Source: Candidatus Parachristensenella avicola
GTDB lineage: Bacteria > Bacillota > Clostridia > Christensenellales > UMGS416
NCBI GenBank assembly: GCA_904420205.1
Contig: CAJFUN010000039.1
Location: forward strand, 95,709-159,708
DNA: 64,000 nt
Direction of reading: 5' to 3'
How positions within the stretch are numbered: position 1 is the first letter of the stretch; each line of letters opens with the position of its first letter. The notes beneath the pieces are model-generated. The model saw only the letters and a list, made by a program, of their open reading frames with translations. It was not told where the DNA came from and did no database searches. Positions 16,666 to 24,792 of this stretch are shown in pieces. Position numbers and translations under genes: made by a program.

Positions 16666-17891
16666 CTACTCCCGCCTTCTATTACATCCATGAGTTTCTG
16701 CGTAAGCCGTTTGAAGTCATATTCATGGGCCGCAGCCAACGCATGATCGCAATATTCATCATATTCTGATTTGTCCATACTGGCAAAGGATTCTATGGCA
16801 GCCGCAATATTCGATGCTTCAGGGTCTTCCACCATGATACCGGCCTGATATTGTATTACAGGATTGTACCGGCAAGGGAAATCGACTACCATCGGTTTAC
16901 CCGCGGCAAAATAGTCAAAAATCTTGTTCATACTGATACCAAATCTCAATAGTTTTGTCGGGGTGTTATGCACAATATTCAAATCGGCACAGCTGACGAT
17001 ATAGGGAATGCAAGCTTTATCTACTTTTCCTTTGAAGCATACATTTTCAATCTTTTCGTCTGCAACCTTCTTCTTCAGCCCCAAGAACTCGTCGCCATCT
17101 CCCCATATTAGAAACTTGATCCTTCGACTTTTTACTTTTTTAGCAGCATCCAGCAGTAAGCCCAGATTGTTTACACGCCGGACTGAGCCTGTGTAAATTA
17201 CTTTAAACGTATGCGGATCTAATAAATCCGAATCCTGAATGCGGTTATTTTTGCGATTATCACAAAACGATATCAAATCCACTCCATTATTGATATGGAA
17301 TACCTTCGAACGGGGAATCTCTTTCTCCCAGCCCTGTTCGATGATATAGTCGTAGCCGCCCTCCATGGTGAACACAATGGCGTCGGCCTTTTTGTAAATC
17401 CACTTCTCCAGGCGCCGCAGCAGCACCACCAGCGGATTGTTTTTTCCAGCTATCCCATAGGCTACGATGGATTCGGGCCAAAGGTCGGCAATCTCCGCCA
17501 CACCCCGGCAGCCGTACTTGCGGGCGATCCGAATACCCGCCGCACAGGACACCGGCGGCATGGAGGTAGCCACAATTGCATCCGGCCGAGGGAAACGCTT
17601 ACATACGCCCGGCAACTTCCAGGCAAACTCGACCATGTTATAAATGCGGGATAAGCCGTTACCCGTATAATTGCGGCAGCGTATATATACATAATGCACG
17701 CCGTTAACCGTTTCTTCCCGATAGGCCGCGCCGTCGGTAATCAGGTTCTGATTGGAGTTGTGCACCGTGCTGGCCGCAAAGATTGTCACCGTATGGCCCA
17801 TCTCCATCAGGTATTTGGCAAAATACGTCTGCCGGGCCAGGGGATAATACTGCGGCGGAACCGCATAGTGGTTAATCAACCAGATATTCAT
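16662..17891 (-). CDS. GT4-family glycosyltransferase, WbuB-like; first gene of the island operon
   Basis: The 409-residue GT-B enzyme opens with MNIWLINHYAVPPQYYPLAR, typical of the WbuB/WlbH-like branch of GT4. It continues with VAEIADLWPESIVAYG, the FHINNGVDL donor-domain entry, VIYTGSVRRVNNLGLLL and a late FGISMNKIFDYFAAGKP motif. Members add an N-acetylated deoxy or uronic amino sugar to an undecaprenyl-linked acceptor. It is the first gene behind the promoter at 18.2 kb, with AGGAGAT just upstream of the ATG. Only two glycosyltransferases are present, so the repeat unit made from this cluster is probably short, about three sugars if one is placed by an initiating enzyme encoded elsewhere (inference). 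Confidence 0.85.
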   Translation of the reverse strand: MNIWLINHYAVPPQYYPLARQTYFAKYLMEMGHTVTIFAASTVHNSNQNLITDGAAYREETVNGVHYVYIRCRNYTGNGLSRIYNMVEFAWKLPGVCKRFPRPDAIVATSMPPVSCAAGIRIARKYGCRGVAEIADLWPESIVAYGIAGKNNPLVVLLRRLEKWIYKKADAIVFTMEGGYDYIIEQGWEKEIPRSKVFHINNGVDLISFCDNRKNNRIQDSDLLDPHTFKVIYTGSVRRVNNLGLLLDAAKKVKSRRIKFLIWGDGDEFLGLKKKVADEKIENVCFKGKVDKACIPYIVSCADLNIVHNTPTKLLRFGISMNKIFDYFAAGKPMVVDFPCRYNPVIQYQAGIMVEDPEASNIAAAIESFASMDKSEYDEYCDHALAAAHEYDFKRLTQKLMDVIEGGSR

Positions 17892-18174
17892 ATATTACAT
17901 ATCTCCTATAACACACGGCGGCCGGCCTGAGAATCAGCTTCGCCATTTATTAGACGAAGGGAGGCCGAAATTATTCCGCCGCCTATGGCATTTTGCAACG
18001 CAATCTTTGGTATCCAAGGATAAAATAGGATACTTCTTCCATGAAGCCAAATTCGCTATGTGCTGTCAGAAGCCCAATTATTATAGCATAGATCATGTAG
18101 GCTTGACTATGGAAAATTCCAAATCGCATAACGATCATGCGACCTTATGCCCGCTTTGCATTATTCTTGGGTAT
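17892..18174 (-). other. Long untranslated leader of the polysaccharide operon
   Basis: About 280 bases separate the predicted start of transcription from the first start codon. No convincing gene lies here. A small two-step stem can be drawn (17923-17928 with 17962-17967, and 17938-17942 with 17955-17959), but it is asymmetric and may be chance. The JUMPstart/ops string GGCGGTAG was not seen. Confidence 0.4.
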
Positions 18175-18203
18175 ACCATAATAGTTCACATGCAAAATGT
18201 CAA
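18175..18203 (-). promoter_or_regulatory. Promoter of the polysaccharide operon
   Basis: On the minus strand a perfect TTGACA (18203-18198), a 17-bp spacer and TATGGT (18180-18175) form a strong sigma-A promoter. All eleven island genes downstream point the same way and are closely packed, so this is probably the sole operon promoter. Confidence 0.75.
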
Positions 18204-18335
18204 GCGACCTGCTGTTTTTCGGGAGATTTAAGCGCAAATAGGCCTATATCGGCCTGATAGCCGATAGCGCTTGGCTGCCAGGGGCGCCGTAACGAGATCT
18301 GCCGAAATCCGCATCCTTTCAGGAAAAACAGCTAC

Positions 18336-18364
18336 TATACAGAAAAGCCGAAGAAGGGTATAAT
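18336..18364 (+). promoter_or_regulatory. Promoter of pgpH-ybeY-era
   Basis: TATACA, a 17-bp spacer and a perfect TATAAT lie about 75 bp before the pgpH start. The split from phoH makes a separate promoter necessary here. Confidence 0.6.
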
Positions 18365-18438
18365 TTGGTTAGACATAACCCATCGCCGAGGAAATAGGCA
18401 AAAAACGGCATACTGGCCGGATGAGGAAGGATGAAGAT

Positions 18439-20631
18439 ATGGAACAGGCGCAGAATAAGGCCCTCTTTTGGCAGCGCTTTTTGGCCGGTTGGCAGCGGGC
18501 CAGCGGCGTACTTTTTCGGGCGCTGATCGCGTTTATAGCGGCGCTTTTGGTCTATGCCATGATGATTGAGACGGTCATCACCCCCCAGCGGCACACAGTA
18601 GAAAAGGGCATGGTGGCCACGGAAGATATTTATGCGCCCCGCACAGTGGAGGATACTGCCAAGACCGAGGCGGCTCGGGAAGCTGCTCGGGAGGCGGTAG
18701 GCATGAGCTATTCAGAGGATACCTCCGTTACCCAGAGCGTGATGAGCGCTATGAACACCTGCTTCGACCAAATGCAGCAGGTTCGGGCTTTGGGCGAGCA
18801 GGAGCGTTCCCGCATGATGCAGCAAGCCTCACTTCCCGGCGGCGCTACCGCCAGCATGGAATATTCCGCCGAATTTCTCGCCACTTGCAACGAAACCATC
18901 CAGGGCGTCTCCCTTTCCAACCAATCGCTGACCGCCCTGCTGGATATGCGGCAGGAGGATTTTGACACCATGCGCGAGGTGACGCTTCAGCAGGTCAATA
19001 CCGCGCTGGAAAACGGCATCAAGCAGGATCAGCTTAACGAACAGCTTGTCTTTATTGGGCGCGCCCTGCGAAGCGAAGAATGGGGCCTGATTGAGGATGC
19101 CCAGCGCATTGCTGTTGAAGTGGTGGGGGCGCTGGTGCAGCCCAACTTTATTTATGATGAGGAGGCCACAGAAAACGCCAAGCAGCAGGCTGCCGACAAG
19201 GTAGCGCCTGTTATGATTATGAGCGGCCAATCCATTGTGCGAAAAGGCGACGTGATCTCCGACGCCCAATATGATATGCTCAGCGCCTTGGGCATTCTGG
19301 AGGAAGAGCGCAACGACGCTCCCCTGTACTGGGGTATTGCGCTGCTTATTGTCATCGTCTTTGCGGTAGGCGGCATGTATCTTGTGCTGTTTGAACGGCC
19401 CTTATGGGATGATCTTCCCCGGTATGCCCTGCTTGTCATGGTAGCGGTGCTATCCGTGGCCCTGTGCTGGCTGGGGCGAAAAGTGTCTTACCAACTGATG
19501 CCCATGGCCGTAGCGGCTACGCTTTACGCCATGCTGCTAAACCGCAGGGTCGCCTACGTGATGAACGCGCTTCTGGCCATCTTCGCCGGCATGCTTGCCG
19601 GGGAAGCGGGCGTTCCCCTCTCGGCCAACGCCCTGCCCGTCATCGCGGCCACGCTGCTCTCTGGCACCCTATCCATCAATATGATGACCACCAGCGCCCA
19701 GCGGGGTACGGTTATGCTCTGCGGCGCGGCGGTATCGGCCGTTTGCCTGGCCGTCTTCGGCCTTTGCCAGATGATGGGCATGGAAATCATGGATTTTGTG
19801 CAGAATCGGCTGCTGGCTACCGCGCTGTATTGCCTGGGGAACGGACTGGGTTCGGCCATCATCGTATTGGGCTCCTTCCCCCTGTGGGAGGGTCTTTTCC
19901 GGCTCGTCACCCCCATGAAGCTTCTGGAGCTGACCAACCCCAATCAGCCGCTGCTGCGTCAGCTGCTGCTGGAAGCACCGGGCACTTACCATCATTCGGT
20001 GGTAGTCGGTAACCTGGCCGAATCCGCCGCCGAAGAGGTGGGGGCCAATCCCATGCTGGCCCGCTGCGGCGCACTGTATCATGATATCGGGAAGCTGCGC
20101 CGGCCCAATTTTTTCAAGGAAAACCAAGTGGGCATGGAAAACCCCCACGACCAGATTGACGCCGCGCTTTCGGCCCGCATCCTCGTTAGCCATGTGCTGG
20201 ACGGCCAAGAGCTGGCCCGTAAATTCCGCCTGCCTAAGGAGGTTATCAATATTATCGCCAGCCACCACGGCGACACGCTGACCGCTTACTTCTTTGTAAA
20301 AGCGCAGAAGGAAGCCGAAGATCCCGCTACGGTGAACGAAGCCGATTTCCGCTATCCGGGACCCGTCCCCGCTACTAAAGAGGAGGCGATCATCATGCTG
20401 GCTGATTCCGTAGAGGCGGCGGTACGCTCCATGCCCAAGCATACGCCCCAGAGCATGGAGGAAATGGTACGCCGCATCATCAAAGGCAAACGCGAGGATG
20501 GCCAGTTGGATTACTGCGACCTGACCTTCGGCCAGTTGGAAGATATCACCCAGGTCTTCCTGTCGGTCCTCAGCGGCATCTATCATGAACGGATCCAGTA
20601 TCCGCCCATGGAAAAGGAGCAAAAGGCATGA
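18439..20631 (+). CDS. pgpH: 7TM-HD cyclic-di-AMP phosphodiesterase (PgpH/YqfF family)
   Basis: The 730-residue membrane enzyme has an N-terminal membrane segment (about 25-45), a large extracellular 7TMR-HDED domain (about 60-280), seven membrane segments (about 295-480) and a cytoplasmic HD domain. HD motifs are visible: H-bearing GTYHHSVVVGNLAE, HDIGK, then VLDGQELARK, SHHGDT and the D in ADSVEA. PgpH degrades the second messenger c-di-AMP to pApA and so affects potassium and wall homeostasis. The ATG at 18439 has AGGAAGG 8 bases upstream and is preferred over ATG 18421, which precedes that site. The stop overlaps the ybeY start (ATGA), as in many Firmicutes. Confidence 0.92.
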   Translation: MEQAQNKALFWQRFLAGWQRASGVLFRALIAFIAALLVYAMMIETVITPQRHTVEKGMVATEDIYAPRTVEDTAKTEAAREAAREAVGMSYSEDTSVTQSVMSAMNTCFDQMQQVRALGEQERSRMMQQASLPGGATASMEYSAEFLATCNETIQGVSLSNQSLTALLDMRQEDFDTMREVTLQQVNTALENGIKQDQLNEQLVFIGRALRSEEWGLIEDAQRIAVEVVGALVQPNFIYDEEATENAKQQAADKVAPVMIMSGQSIVRKGDVISDAQYDMLSALGILEEERNDAPLYWGIALLIVIVFAVGGMYLVLFERPLWDDLPRYALLVMVAVLSVALCWLGRKVSYQLMPMAVAATLYAMLLNRRVAYVMNALLAIFAGMLAGEAGVPLSANALPVIAATLLSGTLSINMMTTSAQRGTVMLCGAAVSAVCLAVFGLCQMMGMEIMDFVQNRLLATALYCLGNGLGSAIIVLGSFPLWEGLFRLVTPMKLLELTNPNQPLLRQLLLEAPGTYHHSVVVGNLAESAAEEVGANPMLARCGALYHDIGKLRRPNFFKENQVGMENPHDQIDAALSARILVSHVLDGQELARKFRLPKEVINIIASHHGDTLTAYFFVKAQKEAEDPATVNEADFRYPGPVPATKEEAIIMLADSVEAAVRSMPKHTPQSMEEMVRRIIKGKREDGQLDYCDLTFGQLEDITQVFLSVLSGIYHERIQYPPMEKEQKA

Positions 20632-21395
20632 CCATTATGATTAACAACGAGCAGCAGGCCTTTCCCGTGGACGAGGCATTGCTTGAGCGGGCGGTGAAGA
20701 CGGTTCTATCCTTGCACGGCGGCGTCGCCGACGCCCAGGTCGGCGTGACGCTGGTAGACGATGATGCCATCCGCCAGCTCAATCAGCGCTTCCGAGGGAT
20801 TGACCGGCCTACCGATGTGCTTTCCTTTCCCATGATCGATTATGGCGACGGATATGAGCAGGGCGCTGATCCCTGGGAGGAAGACGCATCCTTGCAGTTG
20901 GAAAAGGATCCGCTGACCGGGGAGGTCATGCTGGGCGATCTTGTCATCTCTATGCCTACGGCCGATCGTCAGGCCCGTCAATTTGGCCATAGCCCGGCCC
21001 GGGAACTAGCTTATCTGACCGTGCACGGCATGCTGCACCTGCTGGGCTATGATCATGAGACCGACGAAGACAAGGCGCTGATGCGCTCCCTGGAAGAAAA
21101 GACGCTGCTGGCCCTGGGGCTGCCCCGGACGGCGCTGGTCACCGAAGGCGCGTTGGCTGAACTCACCCGCGGAGCGGACGATGCCGCTTCACCCCACGGC
21201 GCGGCGGTGCTGGGCAATGACGGCACGCTCTATGTATCCTCGGGAGCGGATGGCGCCGCCGCCCTGCAGGGCGCGCTGGCCAAGCTGCCCGCTGGCATAA
21301 AGCCCTTAGCTTGCGCCTGCACCGAGTTGCCTCCCAGTCCACCCCCCTGTCCCTTGTACGGCCGCCGGGATGGCGGCTGGTATCTTCAATCCTGA
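20628..21395 (+). CDS. ybeY: YbeY endoribonuclease with extra C-terminal tail
   Basis: This is a metal-dependent RNase for 16S rRNA 3'-end maturation and ribosome quality control. The zinc motif is intact (H133, H137, H143 in HGMLHLLGYDH), preceded by GEVMLGDLVIS. Family members usually end near residue 150-170; this one runs to 255. The added 85 residues hold a small-residue-rich stretch (ALQGALAKLPAG), then CACTELPPSPPPCPLYG and an aromatic end. The tail has no recognised domain and is in frame without stop codons or odd composition. The gene overlaps pgpH by 4 bp and is followed 24 bp later by era, the usual partners. Confidence 0.92.
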   Translation: MTIMINNEQQAFPVDEALLERAVKTVLSLHGGVADAQVGVTLVDDDAIRQLNQRFRGIDRPTDVLSFPMIDYGDGYEQGADPWEEDASLQLEKDPLTGEVMLGDLVISMPTADRQARQFGHSPARELAYLTVHGMLHLLGYDHETDEDKALMRSLEEKTLLALGLPRTALVTEGALAELTRGADDAASPHGAAVLGNDGTLYVSSGADGAAALQGALAKLPAGIKPLACACTELPPSPPPCPLYGRRDGGWYLQS

Positions 21396-21419
21396 TAGCC
21401 TTCCTCAAAGGAGAATAAT

Positions 21420-22325
21420 ATGCAACAAGAGTATAAATCCGGCTTTGTTACGCTGATTGGCCGAAGCAATGTGGGCAAGTCCACGCTGGTCAACGCCATG
21501 GTTGGCGAAAAGGTAGCCATCGTATCGGACCGGCCCCAAACCACCCGCAACCAGATCCGGGGCGTGTTACACCGCCCTGATTACCAAATCGTTTTCATCG
21601 ATACGCCCGGCCTGCACCGGCCCCACAACCGTCTGGGGCAGTTTATGGTCCGTTCCGCCGGCGCAGCCCTGGAGGACGTAGACGTGGCGCTGGCGGTCAT
21701 GGACGCCTCGGTACCCGTGGGCGGAGGCGACCGGGCTGTGATGGATCGGCTCGCCACGCTGAAACACACGCCGGTCATTCTAGTGCTTAACAAGATTGAC
21801 CTCGTGCCCAAAACCTCGCTGCTTAAGACCATGGATCTTTTCCGGGAATACGATTTTATCACGGAAATCGTGCCCATTTCAGCCCGTACCTTTGAAGGCG
21901 TTGATCTACTGGAGCAGCTGATTGCGGCCCAGCTGAAGCCCGGGCCGCGCTACTTCTCTGAGGAAATGTACACCGACCAGCCCGAGCGGGTCATCGTAGC
22001 GGAAATTATCCGGGAAAAGGCCCTCTCGCTGCTGCGCGACGAGATTCCTCACGGCATCGGCGTGGAGGTGGTGCAGATGAAAAAGCGCGATGAAAGCGAG
22101 CTCGTCGATATTCATGCCGACATCATCGTGGAGCGGGAAAATCATAAGGGGATCGTCGTCGGCAAAAGGGGCGATATGCTCAAAAAGATCGGTACCCGGG
22201 CCCGCGCCGACATGGAAGCGCTGCTGGGCAGTCCCATCAACCTACAGCTCTGGGTCAAGGCACGCGACAACTGGAGGGATTCGGCCAACGTCCTGCGTGA
22301 CTTGGGATACGATGACCGGCAATAG
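21420..22325 (+). CDS. era: GTPase Era
   Basis: The 301-residue product carries the full set of G motifs: GRSNVGKST (G1, residues 13-21), the switch T in PQTTRNQIRG, DTPG (G3) and NKID (G4). A C-terminal KH domain contains VVGKRGDMLKKIGTRAR. Era binds the 3' end of 16S rRNA and checks 30S assembly, in functional partnership with YbeY, its upstream neighbour. The start has AAAGGAG 8 bases upstream. A strong terminator follows, so era ends the operon; recO, which often comes next, is not in this position. Length and motifs are entirely normal. Confidence 0.97.
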   Translation: MQQEYKSGFVTLIGRSNVGKSTLVNAMVGEKVAIVSDRPQTTRNQIRGVLHRPDYQIVFIDTPGLHRPHNRLGQFMVRSAGAALEDVDVALAVMDASVPVGGGDRAVMDRLATLKHTPVILVLNKIDLVPKTSLLKTMDLFREYDFITEIVPISARTFEGVDLLEQLIAAQLKPGPRYFSEEMYTDQPERVIVAEIIREKALSLLRDEIPHGIGVEVVQMKKRDESELVDIHADIIVERENHKGIVVGKRGDMLKKIGTRARADMEALLGSPINLQLWVKARDNWRDSANVLRDLGYDDRQ

Positions 22326-22338
22326 CAAAGTTGAGGAC

Positions 22339-22370
22339 AAGCGTCCGGAATATTCCGGCGCTTTTTTTGT
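22339..22370 (+). terminator. Intrinsic terminator after era
   Basis: A stem of AGCG and CCGG blocks (one T bulge) with an AATATT centre at 22340-22361 is followed by CTTTTTTTGTTTTT. The next 250 bases before the sigma gene hold no gene I can support; a TATTAT element at 22584-22589 may be the sigma promoter -10. Confidence 0.9.
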
Positions 22371-22623
22371 TTTTGATCGACGCCTTGATTTTCCATGCCA
22401 TCCCAATAAGGCTTTAAGGGCGCACCTGCCAGAGCAAATAAAGCTGCACAGGGATCATTTCTCCACCAGCGCCTTTTGCGCTACTTCTCAGGTAGCCGGC
22501 GGCTCTGTTATGTCCGCTAGGATCAGGGGAACGCATCGCCAACAAAAAAACGCTCGGACGCAACCATTCGCCGTTCTGTAGGGTATTATAGATGAACGCC
22601 GGTGTAACGAAGGAGGAAGGGTC

Positions 22624-23094
22624 ATGAATCAACAGGAGCGCGCCTGCCTGGTAGAGCGCTGGGGCGATATGGTCTGGCGGCTGGCGCTAGCCCGTACGGG
22701 TAAGCTCCAAGATGCTGAGGACATCTTTCAAGAGGTATTTCTCCGCTTTTTCCGCCATGAGGATCAGCTGCGCACCGCCGAGCATCAGAAAGCCTGGCTG
22801 ATCCGCTGCACCATTAACCGCGCTAAGAGCCTGACCGCCGCCCTCTGGCGGCGCAGGACCTTGCCCATGGAACTGGCTGCGCAGGTATCGATCCCCGAGC
22901 CAGACCGGACTGTATACGCCGCCGTACTGTCCCTTCCTGCATCCTACCGTACGGTAATCCACCTGTATTATTTCGAGGGGCTGTCCGTATCTGAGATCGC
23001 CGCAGCCTGCGGCTGCGCTCCCGGGACGATCAAATCCCGGCTCAGCCGGGGCCGCGATCTACTGCGCGCATCCCTGAAGGAGGTAGACTTATGA
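22624..23094 (+). CDS. ECF-type RNA polymerase sigma factor
   Basis: The 156-residue sigma-70 family protein has region 2 at about 8-70 (DAEDIFQEVFLRFFRH, the -10 and core-binding helix) and region 4 at about 100-150 (LPASYRTVIHLYYFEGLSVSEIA then GCAPGTIKSRLSRGR, the -35 helix-turn-helix). It lacks regions 1 and 3, as ECF sigmas do. The start follows GAAGGAGGAAGGGTC. Its last codons overlap the serpin gene by 4 bp (ATGA), the classic spacing of a sigma gene and its anti-sigma gene. It is expected to be held inactive at the membrane by that partner. A target promoter could not be identified with confidence. Confidence 0.9.
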   Translation: MNQQERACLVERWGDMVWRLALARTGKLQDAEDIFQEVFLRFFRHEDQLRTAEHQKAWLIRCTINRAKSLTAALWRRRTLPMELAAQVSIPEPDRTVYAAVLSLPASYRTVIHLYYFEGLSVSEIAAACGCAPGTIKSRLSRGRDLLRASLKEVDL

Positions 23095-24548
23095 ACCGCT
23101 ATCGAAAGGCCACTGAACAGATCCATGCGCCCGAAGCGCTAAAGCAGCGGACGTTGGCCGCAAGCCAGTCCCTCCCTGTGCGGCGTCCGGCCTTAAAGGC
23201 GGCCTGCGCCGCGCTGCTGGCTGCCGCCGTTTTGGCGGTCGTATTGCTATGGCCCCAGGGCAGCCCCTCCCCCCTTACGGCCTTTGCCCTAGCTCAGCCT
23301 ATTTATCCCCAAATGGCCCCCTATCCGGATGAAGAGGCCTATATTGACCAGGAAACCGGCGAATACCTTGCTGGCTACGAGGAGGTATGCGATGCCTGGT
23401 GGCGTGACGTACAGCATCAGCGCAGTCAGTCTCAAGGCCATACGCAGGGCATGGCGGACTTCTTTTCCGCTACCGCCCGCCAATTCCTTGCCAAATCTGA
23501 AACGGAGAACCTTGCTTATTCCCCCCTAAATCTGTATATTGCCCTTGGCATGCTGGCGGAGTTGACCGGAGGCGAAAGCCGGCAGCAGGTGCTGTCGCTG
23601 CTGGGTGTAGCCGATATGGAGGCGCTGCGCACCCAGGCATCGGCCCTTTGGAACGGCGCCTACCGGGATGACGGAGCGGTTGCCAGCGTTCTGGCCAGCT
23701 CCCTGTGGCTGGATCAGGATGTGCCCTTCCGCCAAGAAACGCTGGACACCCTGGCGCGGTACTACTATGCTTCCGTTTATCAGGGCAAGATGGGCTCCGA
23801 CGCCTTCAACGACGCCTTTCAAAGCTGGCTTGACGAACAGACCGGCGGCCTGCTAAAGGAGCAGGCCGCGGCGCTCCGGCTTGATGCGGGGACGGTCATG
23901 GCCCTGGCTACCACCGTATACTTCCGGGCCAAGTGGAGCAGCGAGTTTGACCCCTCCATGACCGAGCCGGGCCCTTTCCACGGCGCATCCGGAAACCAAA
24001 CGGTAGATTACATGCGGCAGTCCTCCATAAACACCTATTACTGGGGGGAAGGATTCTCCGCCGTAGCCCAACAGCTGGAAAATGGCGGGGCAATGTGGTT
24101 TGTCCTGCCCGACGAAGGCACGGACGTCGCATCGCTGCTTCAGGATGACGAGGCTATGACCTTTCTCACATCCGGCCAAAACAACTGGTCAAATCAGAAG
24201 TCCACGCTGGTTAATCTGGTGGTGCCGAAGTTCGATATCAGCGCTCAGCTCACACTCCGGGAGGATCTAGAGGCGCTGGGCATCACCGACGTATTCCGGC
24301 CCGACGTCTCCGATTTTAGCCCCATGACCGGCGCGATGGACGGGATATTCCTCTCTCAGGCCCAGCAGGGCATCCGCGTATCCATTGACGAAGAAGGCTG
24401 TGCAGCAGCAGCCTATACGGTGATGATGATGGCCGGAGCCGCTATGCCCCAGGATGAAGTGGACTTTATCCTTAACCGCCCCTTCCTGTTCGCCGTCACC
24501 GGGGCTGACGGCATGATCCTTTTCATGGGCGTGGTGAACCAACCCTGA
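23091..24548 (+). CDS. Membrane-anchored serpin with anti-sigma-like N-terminus
   Basis: The 485-residue protein has a 33-residue cytoplasmic end (RYRKATEQIHAPEALKQRTL) like the short N-termini of Firmicute anti-sigma factors. A single membrane helix (35-54) and a linker to about residue 110 follow, then a full extracellular serpin fold (about 115-485). Serpin landmarks are visible: NLAYSPLNLYIALGML, TTVYFRAKWSSEF and the late NRPFLFAV. The reactive loop is about 433-452, with hinge EEGCAAAAYT and MMMAGAAMP around the scissile region. Serpins trap proteases by inserting the cut loop. Translational overlap with the ECF sigma suggests an anti-sigma whose sensor is a serpin; this is inference from architecture. 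An alternative is a simple membrane-tethered protease inhibitor. Confidence 0.85.
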   Translation: MNRYRKATEQIHAPEALKQRTLAASQSLPVRRPALKAACAALLAAAVLAVVLLWPQGSPSPLTAFALAQPIYPQMAPYPDEEAYIDQETGEYLAGYEEVCDAWWRDVQHQRSQSQGHTQGMADFFSATARQFLAKSETENLAYSPLNLYIALGMLAELTGGESRQQVLSLLGVADMEALRTQASALWNGAYRDDGAVASVLASSLWLDQDVPFRQETLDTLARYYYASVYQGKMGSDAFNDAFQSWLDEQTGGLLKEQAAALRLDAGTVMALATTVYFRAKWSSEFDPSMTEPGPFHGASGNQTVDYMRQSSINTYYWGEGFSAVAQQLENGGAMWFVLPDEGTDVASLLQDDEAMTFLTSGQNNWSNQKSTLVNLVVPKFDISAQLTLREDLEALGITDVFRPDVSDFSPMTGAMDGIFLSQAQQGIRVSIDEEGCAAAAYTVMMMAGAAMPQDEVDFILNRPFLFAVTGADGMILFMGVVNQP

Positions 24549-24601
24549 AACGGCCCGAAAACCAAGATAAGGGAAAAGTGCGTCACGCTTATCGGCCGAT
24601 G

Positions 24602-24627
24602 GGCCGCCTCAGTAGGCGGCCTTTTTT
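24602..24627 (+). terminator. Intrinsic terminator after the sigma-serpin operon
   Basis: An 8-bp stem, GGCCGCCT with AGGCGGCC and a CAGT loop, is followed by TTTTTT. Confidence 0.9.
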
Positions 24628-24674
24628 GCATTCGCTTCGCCTTCTTTTCCAGCCTTTATCCTCTTCTGAAAACC

Positions 24675-24703
24675 TTGGCGGAGATTTTCCCCTATGGTAT
24701 AAT
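24675..24703 (+). promoter_or_regulatory. Promoter of the ceramidase-like/GH36 operon
   Basis: TTGGCG, a 17-bp spacer and a perfect TATAAT lie about 90 bp before the start codon at 24793. Confidence 0.7.
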
Positions 24704-24792
24704 GGCACAAGGATCACCCCCGCCGCCGGGAGCCTGACGCGCGTTTTTCTGTGCCCGGCGCAGGAGGGAATTGCCCTGGGGAGGTGTTACTC

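Noticed and set aside
17892..18174. JUMPstart/ops or EAR element in the island leader
   Set aside because: The ops string is absent and the visible stems are short and asymmetric.
18007..18231. 74-codon plus-strand frame between the island and pgpH
   Set aside because: It overlaps the operon promoter on the other strand and has no ribosome binding site or recognisable product.
22556..22570. GGACGCAACCATTC also present near 48178
   Set aside because: A 14-base match without further flanking similarity is probably chance.
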